A DNA stretch of 64,000 nucleotides. It comes from Pyrus communis (lineage: Eukaryota; Streptophyta; Magnoliopsida; Rosales; Rosaceae). The stretch is taken from positions 13,926,317 through 13,990,316 of the forward strand of contig NC_084806.1 in NCBI RefSeq assembly GCF_963583255.1, written 5' to 3'. Shown piece by piece: positions 35,019 to 47,589 of this stretch. A program made the position numbers and the translations under genes. Position 1 is the stretch's first letter. Each line of letters begins with the position of its first letter. The notes beneath the pieces are model-generated. The model made no database searches, had not been told where the DNA came from, and saw nothing but the letters and a program-made list of their open reading frames with translations.

Positions 35019-35700
35019 CACGGTCGTTGCTAAAAGGTTTAAGTGACAAAGGTTGTCGCTATGCAAAACCTTGCATGACAAACCCTTCGTCGCGCAAATG
35101 GCGTTCAGTTTTAGGTCAATGTATTTGGTGCAAGAGAATCAGAGAAATCAATACCGTATTTAGTGCAGAAGTTTGCACGACAAAGTCTTCGTCGCACAAA
35201 GTCCCTAACCTTGCTATAAATATGTTCTTCTGCTCTCCTTATTCTTCACAATTCAGTTCGGAAATGCTTACCAAGTTTGCATATTATAATCAATTCGTTC
35301 TTTTATTGTTGGTACGATGGCCGACAGTGGTGCGCGTTCGTTAAAGACAACAAATGGTGAAGGTTCCAGAAAATGTTTGCGTTATAAATTTTGCATTTTT
35401 TTTTATAAATTCTTTATTTAGCTTAAGTATGATGAAAATATACTTTATGGATAGACAAGAAGAAATTTTATGTGGTACGGGTCCAACACACTTATGGTTG
35501 CAACCGTTACCGAATCACTGATGACGAAGTAATAGGGTTGTGTAGTCAAAATAGGGCGCTAGCTTTTGGTCCGACATTGGAGCATTGGTGGGTACCAAAT
35601 GTGTTGTGGATTGGGAGTCTTAGAGAGCCATCCCCGAGGAGCTAAAGATGCACATGATTGATGAGTTAGCTGTATGTGTTAATTTTATTAGTTAAATAAT
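35019..35700 (+). pseudogene. Second promoter module and Transposase_24-like fragment 2
   Basis: 35030-35325 repeats the subterminal/promoter module of about 34080-34380: GCACGACAAAGTCTTCGTCG, then CCTTGCTATAAATATG. Downstream, about 35430-35690 contains decayed coding text (TYGCNRYRITDDEVIGL, LEHWWVPNV) with stops. Confidence 0.5.
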
Positions 35701-36651
35701 AATGTTTATTAAATATAATATAATAGTGAGCTTTTAATTTATTAATTTTTGCATGACTACCTAATTGGGACATTGACAAAAATGACCTAAATCTGATGAA
35801 GTCTATCGACAACATGTTCAAGTCGCGTTTCCAAGAATGGAAGTTTGATAGTCAACGCGCACAGCAAGAACCACAACTACCAGCGGATGAGTAGAATAGG
35901 GTTTTTTTATTTTAATTTTATTGCTTATTTAATAATTGGATATGAATTCTAAGTTTTTTTTTAGTATGAAGAGTTTAATTAAATATGTACTTAATGTTTA
36001 AGACTAATAAAATCAATGCATTTTAATAAATATGTATATTAATTAATTATGCACAAATGGTATAATGAAATAAGTTCTTGATTTATTAAGTATTTATGTG
36101 GTTTGAAATTTTTGAAGAGTGAATGAAAAAATTAATTTTTTTTTTTTTTTGAAAAAAGAACATTGAAAAAAAAAAAAAAGTAATGCGAGACGAACTATGG
36201 TTCGTTGCACAATGTGCTATAAAAACGCCACAAACTGTAGTTGGATGGCGCCCAATGTTTTGCACGACAATGCGTCGCACAAAGGCTTTCATTTACTGAA
36301 ATTAACCAGAATACAGGAAGGCAGAAGTTGCAAAACAATTGCATTGCAGCAACTGTCTTCTCCTGGAAATATTTCCTTCGGCCATCGAGATTGTCGTTAG
36401 TCTTAGAGGTATAATTTTTCTTAACTAACTTATTTAATTTCCATTCATTTAAATTGTGTTGTATTTAGTTTATAGGTGTTGTGAGTTTATGTATTTGTAT
36501 GCAAACATTTTTGTATGGATGTACAAAAAATGGTTTGCAATGTTCATATGAGCTTAGTTTCTCGTTTGAGAATTAGTTGGATTTCACAAACTTATGCGAA
36601 AGCATGACTGTGGTCCAATTAATTCTTGAATTGTCCCAAAATTTTGGACAA
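35701..36651. other. Non-coding interior of the CACTA element
   Basis: Contains further CACTA-type motifs (GCACGACAATGCGTCGCAC at about 36262) and A/T runs; no coding region recognised. Confidence 0.5.
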
Positions 36652-36874
36652 TTTGAGAATGCACAGTTACATGTTGTATTTTGCGGTTCACACATTAGAG
36701 TTTGAACGTGGGAAATGTGGTAGCATCTCTTTGCATTCTTCGGGTGCATCGTAGTTTTTTGTATCTACGTCGTGCACTTGAAGAACTACAGGGAGATGTT
36801 GCCAAAATTTTCCCACGATCAAACTCTAATGTGTTGGGACCGTAAATTACAGCACATAGCTATGCATTCTCGAA
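36652..36874. repeat. Long imperfect inverted repeat (arms about 105 nt)
   Basis: Left TTTGAGAATGCACAGTTAC ... CACACATTAGAGTTTGAACG ... pairs with right CGATCAAACTCTAATGTGTT ... GCTATGCATTCTCGAA. The turn is near 36763 (CGTAGTTTTTTGTATCTACG). It lies 90 bp upstream of the transposase start codon. Confidence 0.82.
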
Positions 36875-36963
36875 TAAGATAGGACCCATACCGAAGGCAT
36901 AAGGTGGCATGTCATAATTAAAGGTGTTGTAACCCTTGTAAATTTTTTTTGTTTGTAGGTGAA

Positions 36964-39900
36964 ATGGACAAACAATGGATACATAATCCTAACAACTGTA
37001 GTTCAACTCAAATTCAGTGTCCTTGTACAAAGTGTAACAACTTAGTGATTGAATATTTTGAAATTGTTCGATACCATTTAGTCAAAAATGGGATGATGGA
37101 AACCTATACTACATGGAATCATCATGAAGAACAAATGCAATATGCTTCATCCTCCCACATTACCCAAGCAGTGGATATAGTTGAATCTATTGTAGACCCA
37201 AATGACCAAATTATGGGCATTATCAATGATACTTTTCCAACTGCTAATTCGAATACGAATGAGGAAGTAGAAGATGACGTCCCTCCTACCATTGATAGTG
37301 AAGCATTCGAAAAATATGAAAAACTATTAAAAAGTGCCAAGCAAGAATTATACCCCCGTTGGGGAGAATTTTAGGTGTTCACGGCCATTGTTGAGTTGAT
37401 GCATGGCAAAATAAAGTTTAGTATGTCGAACCAGTGTTTTGATTACTTTTTGGGGGTTTTCAAGAGGATGCTTCCAAAGGACAATTGCCTTCCTAAAGAT
37501 CATAAAAGTGCAAAGAAGATGATGAGTGGTCTTGGATTGGGACATGAAAAAATTCACGCTTGTAAAAATAATTGCATTTTGTTCTACAAAGAGAAAGCGT
37601 TGGATAAATGTCTTGTATGTAATGAGTCGCGATTTAAAATGACCTCTCAGAATAGAAGAATGAAGATTCCACAAAAAGTTATGCGTTATCTCCCATTAAA
37701 GCCCAGGTTGCAAGGATTGTATATGTCGACGCACACTGCAAGCAACATGAGGTGGCATAAGGACAGACGAGTGGATGATGATGTTATGAGACATCCTGCA
37801 GATGGAGAGGCCTAGAAAGAGTTTGATCGGCTGTACCCCAATTTTACACGTGAGCCCCAAAACGTTAGATTAGAACTTGCGACAGACGGGTTTAATCCGT
37901 TCGGGGTTCTAAACCAAAACAACAATACTTGGCCAATCTTCGCAATTTTGTATAATTTACCACCTTGGAAATGCATGAAAAAAAAAAAAAGAATATATGA
38001 AGATGAAGTTGATAACCGAAGATCTGGGCATGTTTGTTGATGCGTATTTACAACCGTTGGTCGATGAACTAAAAGAATTATGGAAAAACGATGTTCCCAC
38101 ATACAATAAATCTACAGGAAAGATGTTCACTTTGAGAGAAACCGTGATTTGGACTATAAACAATTTTCCTACATATGCTATGATGTATGAGTGGTGCACT
38201 AAGGGCATTACGCATGCCCAGTTTGCAAAGAGAACACAACATCTAGTTGGCACGTAAGAAAAGTTTGTTACCTAAGGCATCGTAGATGGTTGTCGTGGGA
38301 CCATGAATGGCGTCAAAACAAGATAGCCTTCTTTAACGGCACAAAGTTTCTGCCAAGACCAAGAGAATGGTCCGGCGATGAAATTTTGGCTCAGGTGAAT
38401 TGGTTTGATTTTGCTCTGTTGGGCAAATCTGTAAATAGGACAAGACCAGACACACATCTAAACTGGACACACAAGATGAGGTTGCTCGAGCTCCTATACT
38501 AGCCTAAATTACAATTGAGACACAACATTGATGTAATGCATGTTGAGAAAAATGCATTTGATACACTGGTTGGAACTATACTAGACATCGAGGGAAAAAC
38601 GAAGGACAGAATAAAAACTCGGATCGATCTGGAAAAAATGGGCATTAGGCCAGGTTTATGGAAGACGAGGGACTGAGACATAGCCAGAAAGAAGCTCACA
38701 CCATTTTCGGTGAAACCGGATAAAAGGAAAGAGTTTTTGCAATTTCTATCTTCTATAAAGTTTGCAAATGGATATGCTTTAAACATCGGCCATTGTGCAA
38801 ACGTGGATGGAGGTAAATTTTTCGGCCTTAAGAGTCATGATTGTCATGTCATACTTCAACGCCTTCTCTTAGCGGGAATTCAACACCTCTTGCCCGAAGA
38901 CGTGAACTCGATTATGTTGTTGGTGAGATATTTTTCTCAATTAACTGCAAGATCTTTGCACAAGTCTGATGTTAAACAGTTGTGCAACGATATTATTGAA
39001 GTGTTATGCAGGTTTGAACAAATATTTCCTCCAGCTTTCTTCAAAAGCATGATCCACGTGATGATTCACTTGTCAAATGAGGCACTGATAGCCGGACTGG
39101 TAAACTATCGATGGATGTATCCGATATAAAGGTATATAATCGCCATAAATACTTTAGTTCGTAATGTATGCATGATTTGACTAATTTTATACGATATTTT
39201 GTTTATTGATGCAGACTACTGGGTGAATTAAAAAAGAGTGTACGGAAGCCCCAAATGATCAATCGTGAAGGCATAGGTCGCATTTGAGTCGCTTACATAT
39301 TGTGCAATGTACCTACAAGACGTTGAGACTACTTTCAACTGACAACAACATAATAATGACGGTGGTGTGAGAAGTGAAAAACTTTATGTTTTTGCCCAAA
39401 TTGCACGACCCTTTGGTGAACCAATCAGAGAAGAGTCGTTTGACAAAATGGACATGGATGTAGCACATTGGTTTGTACTTAACAATTGTGACAAGACAAT
39501 TACCTACCTAGATGAGCATGAAGAGTTGATGATCGGGAACATCCTTCACATTTATATGCCAAAAAGCATCGTGAATTGTTTCCTCGATGGTTTCGTGAAA
39601 ATGTAAGTTGTTCGTGTATTGGGTTATTTGCATAATGGTAAATGTTAAACTAAAACAAATTTTTCTCATCTATTTAGGTGAATGAAATGAATTCACCCGC
39701 TTACATTGAAGAATTGTACAACTTGGCTATTGGGCCCCTAAGTGCAGAATTGTACTTCGGTTGTCACGTAAATGGCATCAAGTTTTTGGTAGCTGATCGG
39801 GATGACAAGCTTAGTACGCAAAATAGTGGGGTACATGTCCTAGGTGTAGGTGACATTGCAGACAGTGATTTCTATGGAAAACTGACAAGTGTTGTGCAAT

Positions 39901-40458
39901 TACTTTACAAAGACCGGTGTCAAGTTATCTTGTTTAAGTGTCATTGGTTTGATACAAACCCACGTAGGGTTGGAGGTGTTAAGCGAGATGATGGTTTGCT
40001 ATTGGTCAACACTAACAAATGTTGGTATAACGATGGCCCTTACATATTGGCAACGATGGCCAAACAAATTTTCTATATAGATGACCCTAAGGGCTGGAGG
40101 GGATGGAAAATAGTACAGAAGATTGAGCATTAAGGGTTGTGTGATATTCCGGACCGAGATTTGGCTGCCAATCATGATTATGGTGACGTTGCTAACCAAC
40201 AATTGAAGACTTCAACGGAACTTGGTGCATATACACTACGGGATATAACTATTGTACAAAAACCGTATCAAGTAGTAGGAGGTCCTAAAATCGAAATACC
40301 GATCGACTCCATTATGATTGACCTCAGGGATCTATCTATCGCGATACAATGCACCTGATCGCGCAAACGACGATGTTGACATGCCTACAGATGAGGATGA
40401 ATGGAAGTCTGAATCTAACGATAATGATGATCTTTATTCTAGTTCAGACAAGGATTAA
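36964..40458 (+). pseudogene. CACTA transposase (tnp2 type) gene, decayed
   Basis: After an acceptor (GTTTGTAG) the ATG at 36964 opens MDKQWIHNP ... CPCTKCNNL, a transposase-associated domain with its Cys pairs. 37375-37815 continues as tnp2: KIHACKNNCILFYKEKALDK, RHPADGEA, and after a TAG (37813-37815) RLELATDGFNPFGVLNQNN with the conserved TDGFNPFG. A slip in the A-run at 37979-37990 changes frame; 37997-39129 carries the tnp2 end and a DUF4218 part (YFSQLTARSLHKSDVKQL, FPPAFFKSMIHVMIHLSNEA). 39367-40358 gives FAQIARPFGEP and a DUF4216 part (YFGCHVNGIKFLVADRDD, LFKCHWFDTNPRRVGG). It ends in an Asp/Ser-rich tail before TAA near 40456. Stops at 37372, 37813, 38500 and 38676 and at least one frameshift rule out an intact transposase. 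Confidence 0.85.
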
Positions 40459-40619
40459 TGAAAAATTGTGATGTAAATGTAATGATATTTATTTAATAGT
40501 ATTTATTTTGTATATAAACAAAAGTTTTCTTTAAAAATTCATTTTTTTTAACTGGTGGCACGACGAAAATTTAGACACCCTCGTTGCGCAAACATGTAAA
40601 AATTTGATCTTTTTTGCCA

Positions 40620-43453
40620 AAATTGGGCACGTTTTTGTTTCTGTGCCTTCAATTCACTCTATTTCTCTCTATCTCATACTCACTCAACCTTTATCTTGAT
40701 TTTGTTTGAACTCAAGCTCCTCTCTTTCTCTCTCTCGATTCTCTCAAGCTTCTCACTCTATCTCTCTCTATCTCAGTGTCTCCATCTCGCCTCCGTGGCA
40801 CTCCGACGCCACACCCTCTTCCCATCGCCGTAACATTACTAGGTAAGCACCCGGTCTCCCTTAATGCAATTATTTATGAGTGCAATTTTCTCAATTTTTC
40901 TGTTGAATTGTTTTAATTGCAACATTTAGGGATTTAGGTTCAAATTGGGAATCTTGGGTTAGGGATTTAAGGTTAGAATTAGGAATCCTGGGTTAGGGAT
41001 TTAGGATTCAAATTGGGAATCTTGGGTTATTGATTAATTTATTAATTAGTTTTGATTATAAATATGTATTTGTATTTTGTTTCTCGATAATGAAAACTGT
41101 GTTTTACTAGGACAAATTTTTTTTATTAGGATAGATACAAATTTGAAAGGATGAAAATTTCTGATTAATATTTAATTAATTTGTTGCTTTCACATTGTTT
41201 TCAACCAAACACAGCTTTAGCAGTATATACATTGTGCATATGTGCATGTGTTTTTCTTGAAGGTATGAGAAAATAAGTTTTACGAGGCCATTATTTGAAG
41301 TTTAGTCGAATTTGTTGAATGTAGATTAATTGTTTCGCATTTGTATTTGTAGCCATCCATGAACTTTTCTACTGCGCAAGGGAAGAAGGAAGCGAAGGTT
41401 CAAGTAATTCACGGTTTTCATTTAAAAGAAAAATATTTTCTTGGCTTATTATTGTACACGGGCATCAAACAATGAATTAATCTAGGTTGATTGTACCTGT
41501 CATTACTCTCTGTTCTCATGCTTTACTGAAACTGGATTGATGCTTTTAAATTTTGCATTGGACTCAATCATATGATGCCTATTTTACTGTGTTGACGGAA
41601 TTCATAGTTTTGTCCATATTGCATATGGAATATAGACAAACCTAAGATTGACATGTTTGTTTGTGAGCCTTTGATTCACTGCATATGGAGTCATAAGTTC
41701 TTAGGTGCACATAGCTAGCACTTAGTTGTCATTCCTTTATCATTGTTTTTCCATGAAACATTATAACAATATGGTTTATGAATTGTGAAGACGCTACTAT
41801 GAAAACAAGCACACTACTTGATCATTCCTATTTGTTTATGAATTGTGAAGATGTGAGGAAATTTCTCAAATTTGAAACTTACCATACCTTGTAAGGGCTT
41901 GCAAAGAATTGGGTTACTCACTTCATTGGTAATTGAGTTTAGAGTGTAATCCCAACTTCCTTCATACAAATATCATAACATTTCTGTTCAATTTCTTCAT
42001 GTTTTGGTGTTGTTTGTTCTGTAATGTGTTTGCTATCTACTATGAGTATAATATCTTCTATAATTTCATTCCTTTTTCTAGCTAGAAACATTTTTTAGCT
42101 GGGGTGACCTTAACTTCTAGCTCAACTTGAGAAAATTTATGATAGTAGAATATCTTCTATAATTTCATTCCTTTTTTTTTTTTTTTTTGTCTCAAATTTC
42201 ATTAAGCCAACTTGTAGGCATTTGAAAATTTCACCAATTAATAAAGTACTTAAATATAACAAAGTCAAGTTATATATGTCTTTTACTTTATATTCAATCG
42301 AAGGAGCATGAATAATATGTTCTACCCCTTATGTAAGCATCATATTTTTACTGTGGGCCTTAGCTGCCTTTGTCTTTTGAGTGTGACTAATTGATTAAAA
42401 TTTATATTGGGGTATACCGAATGAGAGAGAAACTGTGAGAGTGAGCAAGTTTCTTGGGTGTATTAGGAACTCCTTTAGAGACTATTGAGAGGGATTGAGA
42501 TGAGTAAGGTTACCAATGAGTATGTGACAAAAAGAGGAGTTGGGAAAACATTATTTTTTCTGTTGACATTTCGTTCTAACCCACAAAAGCTTTTAAATGT
42601 CATTGCTTTCTGTAGTTGTCTGAATTCAGAATACAAATTATAGGAGAACTGGTTGGAATATACCAATTTTAAAGACTGTATCAATAATAGTATATGTTTT
42701 CACAATTCATAAACAAATATGAATGATCAAGGAAGTTGGGATTATCCTTAATCAGAGCAAACGGAGTAAGTATTCATCTTCATGTCCAACCTGGAGGTCA
42801 ATCAGGTCCAAACTGATAATGAAGATGCTTTAAAATATATGACAAAAAGAAAAAGAAAAAGGGTTTTGAAAATATTTAGGAGATCACTTCAATACAGGTA
42901 AAAATGATGTGAGCAGTTAGTTACACTTTCGAAATAAAATACTAACACCTTATCTACTGCATTTCTGAGTTTCTTCTTCCGTATGTACAATATCATCAAT
43001 CCAACTACAGATACTAACTGCTAAAACCTCACTAATTTTCACCATGCAGAATCTAATTGCTGCATATTATTGATTTGATAATATGTTGGTTTTAACTTTG
43101 TCATGGCATGCATTTGATAATTAGCTGGAATTAATTTCATCATGTCATTTTAAGAATGTTTTTGCTCTAAGTTCTCATTTTATTTGGTTGCTGGCAATTG
43201 AGCTCCATGTTTAACCACAGTCATCCCATTCACATTGGCATTACACATGTAAGGGATGCAACAACTTTTGTATCTATCATGGTACTAGTTGTTGTCAGTT
43301 TGTTCAAGTTTTGTAATTGTCTTTCATTCATAATTTGTACAAGTTTTGTAACTTAGGAATGTATTTGGAACTATCAAGGTTAGGATATGTTTTAGTATAT
43401 CTAAATCAGATTAAAGTAATGGAATGTAACTTTTTAATTAATTATTTTTGTAG
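40620..43453 (+). promoter_or_regulatory. 5' leader exon and introns of the second CACTA gene
   Basis: A CT-rich leader (40660-40845, ending CATTACTAG then GTAAGCACC) looks like a first exon. Introns follow to about 43453, with a small exon at about 41351-41389 (CCATCCATGAACTTTTCTAC). The first intron has a three-copy 33-34 bp tandem repeat at 40929-41029 (GGGATTTAGGTTCAAATTGG plus GAATCTTGGGTTA). A 35-nt inverted repeat (GATCATTC.TATTTGTTTATG) links 41818-41853 with 42688-42729. Confidence 0.5.
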
Positions 43454-44226
43454 ATGTCGAACTTAATATCAAATTAGCGAGCAGCTAGTAAGGGCAGTCA
43501 GACACCTTCTTCAGGAAGTAGTGCTGCTGCCACCTCCACACCTGATATGGGCATGGTGGGTGTGCCTCCGGTCATGCTTTTGGGGCCAACGGTGTCTACG
43601 GCTCTTGCGTTATCGACTTCTTTGGTGACGCATCTTGTACTAAGCGCCGGGCGGACTCATCGATGGCCCTGGAGTTCTGAGGGGGTTCAACAGTCTGGTG
43701 AGGCTTCCTCTGTCCAGGGATAGGTGTCCCAGACAGGTAAGCTTGCTTTGTCCATTTATAAGCTTGCTTTTGGTTTCATGATGGTCAAAGCAACATTGAC
43801 ATTAGTCCGTAGAAATGCTTAAACCTTCAAAACTGTCGCATTCCCATTAATTAGAACGAACTTACTAAGAACTTTGCTTTGAGGGCTTTGCCTCTATTGT
43901 TGTCAGTTCGTGTAATCCCACAAACAAATGCTCTCTATATTAGTAGAACCACTACTATAAACGATTTAAGTTGGCACACCTGGCCTTGCAAGACAAAACT
44001 TGTTGCAAACTCGCAGTGTCAAGTCATATCAACAAGTTGTAAATTTTGTTTTCACGTCCCCAATTGCTATAAACTGTTTGAATTGTTGGGTGGATGTGTT
44101 ATTTTGGTTGTTATATTGTCTGCAGGTTTTAGGAAATGTTATAGTTTTAGGGGAGGTTCTACCAAATTTTTGGTAGAAAATAGAATTCATCTAATGTTAA
44201 CTTTGTTTATTTGGTAGGTCAAAAAG

Positions 44227-44228
<2 letters not shown>

Positions 44229-44253
<25 letters not shown>
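44229..44253. repeat. (A)25 homopolymer
   Basis: An uninterrupted adenine run directly before the Transposase_24 exon; prone to length errors in sequencing and replication. Confidence 0.9.
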
Positions 44254-44257
<4 letters not shown>

Positions 44258-44923
44258 AGGGGCCCTTGCAGACTACTTAAGACTTCACAGACCACTTGCA
44301 CCACGACCGAAAGTTCACCATTACATGGGATCCACGACATTGTGCGGCTGCAATAAAGGAGCAGCACAGTGCGTTGGCCACCGACATTGGCTCGATTATC
44401 AAGAACCATTGCCCCCTCATGTGGGAGTCATGGAGAGTTGTCCCCCAAGAAGTCAAGGAAGCCGTTCTTCATGAATTATCGGTAAGAATTTTCAACCTCA
44501 AATACTAAATTTTTATTAAAGTAAACAAAGATTATAAATTTTAACTATATTCATTTTTTGAGTTTTGCAACATCACTATGAGATCTCCAACCTCGATGCC
44601 AATTAAATGCAGTACATCAACGACCTTTGCTCTGGTAGGTTCACTCAATGGAAGAACGACCTCCATAAGCATTATGAGCTATATGACGGTCCGGAAGTCA
44701 CTCTAGCAATTGGGTGCCCTATAGAGTATAATATATATTTCAATAATATTTAATCAAAATTTTTATATTTTTAAATAATATGTTAATTTTTTTCATTAAT
44801 ACGTTTTGTTAATTCAACAGAAAAAGTGAAGGCAAACTCAATCAATCGGTCAAGGAACAAACTTCTTCACCAATCCGGCTCACGACGCTTCTCTTATAGG
44901 TTGAAGGAGCGACGTAAGGTAAC

Positions 44924-46394
44924 TGATGAGTCCATATTATATCATATATTTTTCCCAAATCTTACTATTAATTTATTAGTTACTTTGGTAGAATTTTGAT
45001 ACTTTGTTATGTATTTTCAATGTAGGACATTCGACTTCCTCTGGAGCAAAAAGTGAACAAACAGATGAATTTTGGAGTGATTCTAATTGGAAGATTTTCG
45101 TGAGTCTTTCAAGATGATTTTATCAAAATTCAATATTTTTCTACCAAATCGTTTGATCGTGGCGATGAAATAAAGGCTCAGCACGCAGCTTTCCCAGATT
45201 GACGCTTTTGGACGTTTTGAGTATTTTGGAGGTCAAGATGGCGTATTTTGAGGAAGATTCCTTTTGAGGAATTGTAGGGGACGTCCTCAGCTTTCAAAAG
45301 ATACCTTTTGGGACCAAATTGGAGTTGATTTAGTCAGTCAAAAGTGTGATTTTCTAAGAACTCCGAATTCTAGTTCAAATAGGAAACCTTTTATTTTCTG
45401 TTTTATTATTTAATTATGTTTCCTAGTTTTACTCTAAGACTTTTTAGGGTTTTATTTTGTATTAATATAAATAAGGTTTGTTAGCCATTAGGGTTCTTTT
45501 CGCAACATTTTTTTTTGTGGGGGGGGGAGAGAACGCAATAGTTTGACTTTAGAGAGCCTTGACGATTCAAGTTTATTTTCAAGGTGTTTTCTATCTATGT
45601 TCTTAATAATATTTTGTTTTATGGTTGTTAGTAACTAATTTTGTTTGCTAGGGCGAGGTCATGATCCTTAGCAAGAATATGTAGTCTTTTTTTAATTTTC
45701 TTATGAATTTATGCATGCAAGTTTTGGATTGTTATCACTGTGCTTTAAACTATCTATTTGTCGTAGTGATTCACAACCATTAGGATATTTAGAAAATTAA
45801 TTTGATGCAATTTTGGCGGAGGGGTTGTCCTTAAAATTGGTGTTCGCTTCTTGTGGTTAATATGTGTAACTACTTAGGATGGACGACACGTCTTAAGAGT
45901 TATATGGTTTTTCAAAAGGTTTTCACAAAACTTAATGAGTCTTGCATGTTCACATTCAATCTGAATGCCACGGACGAGTTGCATGGTAGATATACATTCT
46001 TGTTGGAGGTTCCAAGTAGGGCATACTTTAGGAAAACCTAACCTTCAAAATATGCATGTCTAATTCATAAGGAATTAGAAGAACTACGCAAGATTGTTAG
46101 GGTAACGGCTGAACCCTAGGTTTTACAAATTGACTTTCTTTAAATTGTTCTCTAGTTAATTTCTTTAATTGTTTTATTTTAAAATTCGTTTTTATTATAT
46201 TAAATTCTAGAATCAACATTTTTCAAACTTTGTTTTCAATAATTAATTAAGAGATGGTTTTATACATAAATTATTCATTCAATCCCTGTGGAGAACGACC
46301 TTACTTAAGCCGTTATACTACGACAACCTTGTACTCTTATAAGTATTTTTAAGTGTTTTTATCCCTACTTTTGCAGGTGGTAAAATCCCTATCA
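44924..46394 (+). mobile_element. Solo LTR (1471 bp) inserted in a CACTA intron
   Basis: It starts TGATGAGTCC and ends AAATCCCTATCA (TG...CA), flanked by perfect 5-bp duplications GTAAC (44919-44923, 46395-46399). Near its 3' end is ATCCCTGTGGAGAACGACC, a phrase common in plant Gypsy LTRs (Athila/Tat type). A TATA-like TATAAATAAGG lies at about 45468. No internal domain remains, consistent with LTR-LTR recombination. Confidence 0.88.
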
Positions 46395-47324
46395 GTAACC
46401 GTATATTTATTTTACGTTTTCAATGTTTTTGCTTTTTATTACACAATTGGTAATCTACGTTAACACTTTTTAAATTTTTTCAAGGGGGTCAAAGTTTCCT
46501 GAAATCGACATGTTTAAGGAGATGTACGTTCAGCCCAGGTATGAGTTGACAGAGCAGCTTCATGTAAGTTATTTCAATTTTTTTATATTCAATTAGTATT
46601 AATATTAATTACATGTATATTCAAATTAGTTTGTTTATTTCATTTTTCCAGTCCATCATGGTGGGGAAGGGCTAGACCGTTCTGGAGGACATGGCTTCCC
46701 AGCTTCCCCTAAAGATCCCCGATCGAGGAGGTGGTTCCCCCTGAGGATGCTAGTTTTCAGATCATGACAGACACACTTGATCATACCCTCGCTCGTCGGC
46801 ATGAGAATGTTCACCGGGGGCTTGGGAAAGCCCACATTCAGGACTCGTTTGCCTCATCCTCCAGGCAGAGAATAGAAGAGGTTAAAACACTGACATCTGA
46901 AGTGGCGAACCTGAAGGAGTGTATTGCGACCCAAAACAATTTGATGAACCAAATTCGTTGCGCACTTCAAATCTCTGGCATTCACTTCCCTGACGTTGAA
47001 CCACCTCCAAAAACGATCTCCTAGCCCCCCCGCTGCTGCAGCTATAACCTCCCAGCCTCTCGTCATAGCAGCAACACCACCAGCCGGTGATTGTGATGTC
47101 AAGGACTACCTATTTTAGTTTTGTTTTAAATTGTTTTCAAATTTAAAAATATTTTTTTTCCATTGTATGTACATTTACAATAATTTTTTAATTCAATATT
47201 CTTTTACATTTACTATTTTTAATTTCTTTAAATTCATTTTTACATAAAACAATATTAGCAACATTCAAAAGGAAAAAGAAATTAAATAATAAATTATTTA
47301 AAAAACTAATTTTAAAATCTTACA

Positions 47325-47589
47325 GTGACGGCCTCTATATCCGTCGTGCAAGAGTTTAGGGGTCAAACCCCGGTTTCGTCGCTTCGGTACACATAACGAC
47401 CACCAGTTCCGTCGCACAATCTTCATTTTGCGCAACGAATAGTTTCCCTCCATCTCGTTCCTGACATCACGAGCTTTGCACAACAGAATTTGTGGGACGC
47501 TTTCTTCACCACCCAATGTTTTCGATGACAGTTTTGGCCTTTGCGTGACACTTTCCCCTTCGTCATTCAAGAAGTTATTCTTAGCAGTT
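47325..47589 (+). repeat. Right subterminal repeats of the CACTA element
   Basis: Motifs such as TCCGTCGTGCAAG, CCGTCGCACAATC and TTTGCGTGACAC recur in both orientations, matching those at the left end. Confidence 0.78.

Larger units (their letters stand above)
43454..47024 (+). pseudogene. Second CACTA gene (Transposase_24 / TnpA-like), decayed and interrupted
   Basis: ATG at 43454 opens a Ser/Ala/Thr-rich segment (GSQTPSSGSSAAATSTPD) with a stop after seven codons. A later exon (about 44262-44484) carries FTITWDPRHCAAAIKEQHSA, then IIKNHCPLMWESWRVVPQEV, the core of Transposase_24. 44560-44720 and 44820-44918 continue (QWKNDLHKHYELYDGPE; NSINRSRNKLLHQSGSRRFS), ending at the donor AAG|GTAAC. 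After the inserted solo LTR the next exon starts at acceptor TTTTTTCAAG (46487): GSKFPEIDMFKEMYVQPRYE; the last exon (about 46651-47024) has a coiled-coil-like EEVKTLTSEVANLKECIATQ. Several stops break it. Confidence 0.75.
33799..47589 (+). mobile_element. CACTA (En/Spm) DNA transposon, degenerate, about 13.8 kb
   Basis: The left end starts CACTAGCTAGTAGGAAAAAT; the right end, read inverted, is close to ACTGCTAAGAATAACTTC. Candidate 3-bp duplication TTG lies at 33796-33798 and 47590-47592. Both ends carry many subterminal motifs of the type GCGCGACAAAG / CGTCGCGCAAA. Inside are a tnp2-type transposase gene (36964 to about 40458) and a second Transposase_24-type gene (40620-47024), the usual two-gene CACTA layout. 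Both genes are broken. A 1471-bp solo LTR (44924-46394) is inserted, so the original element was near 12.3 kb. The exact right end is uncertain by a few bases. Confidence 0.88.

Noticed and set aside
44211..44474. 87-codon open frame starting in the A-run
   Set aside because: It is the wrong frame; the Transposase_24 match is in the other frame (44296-44508).
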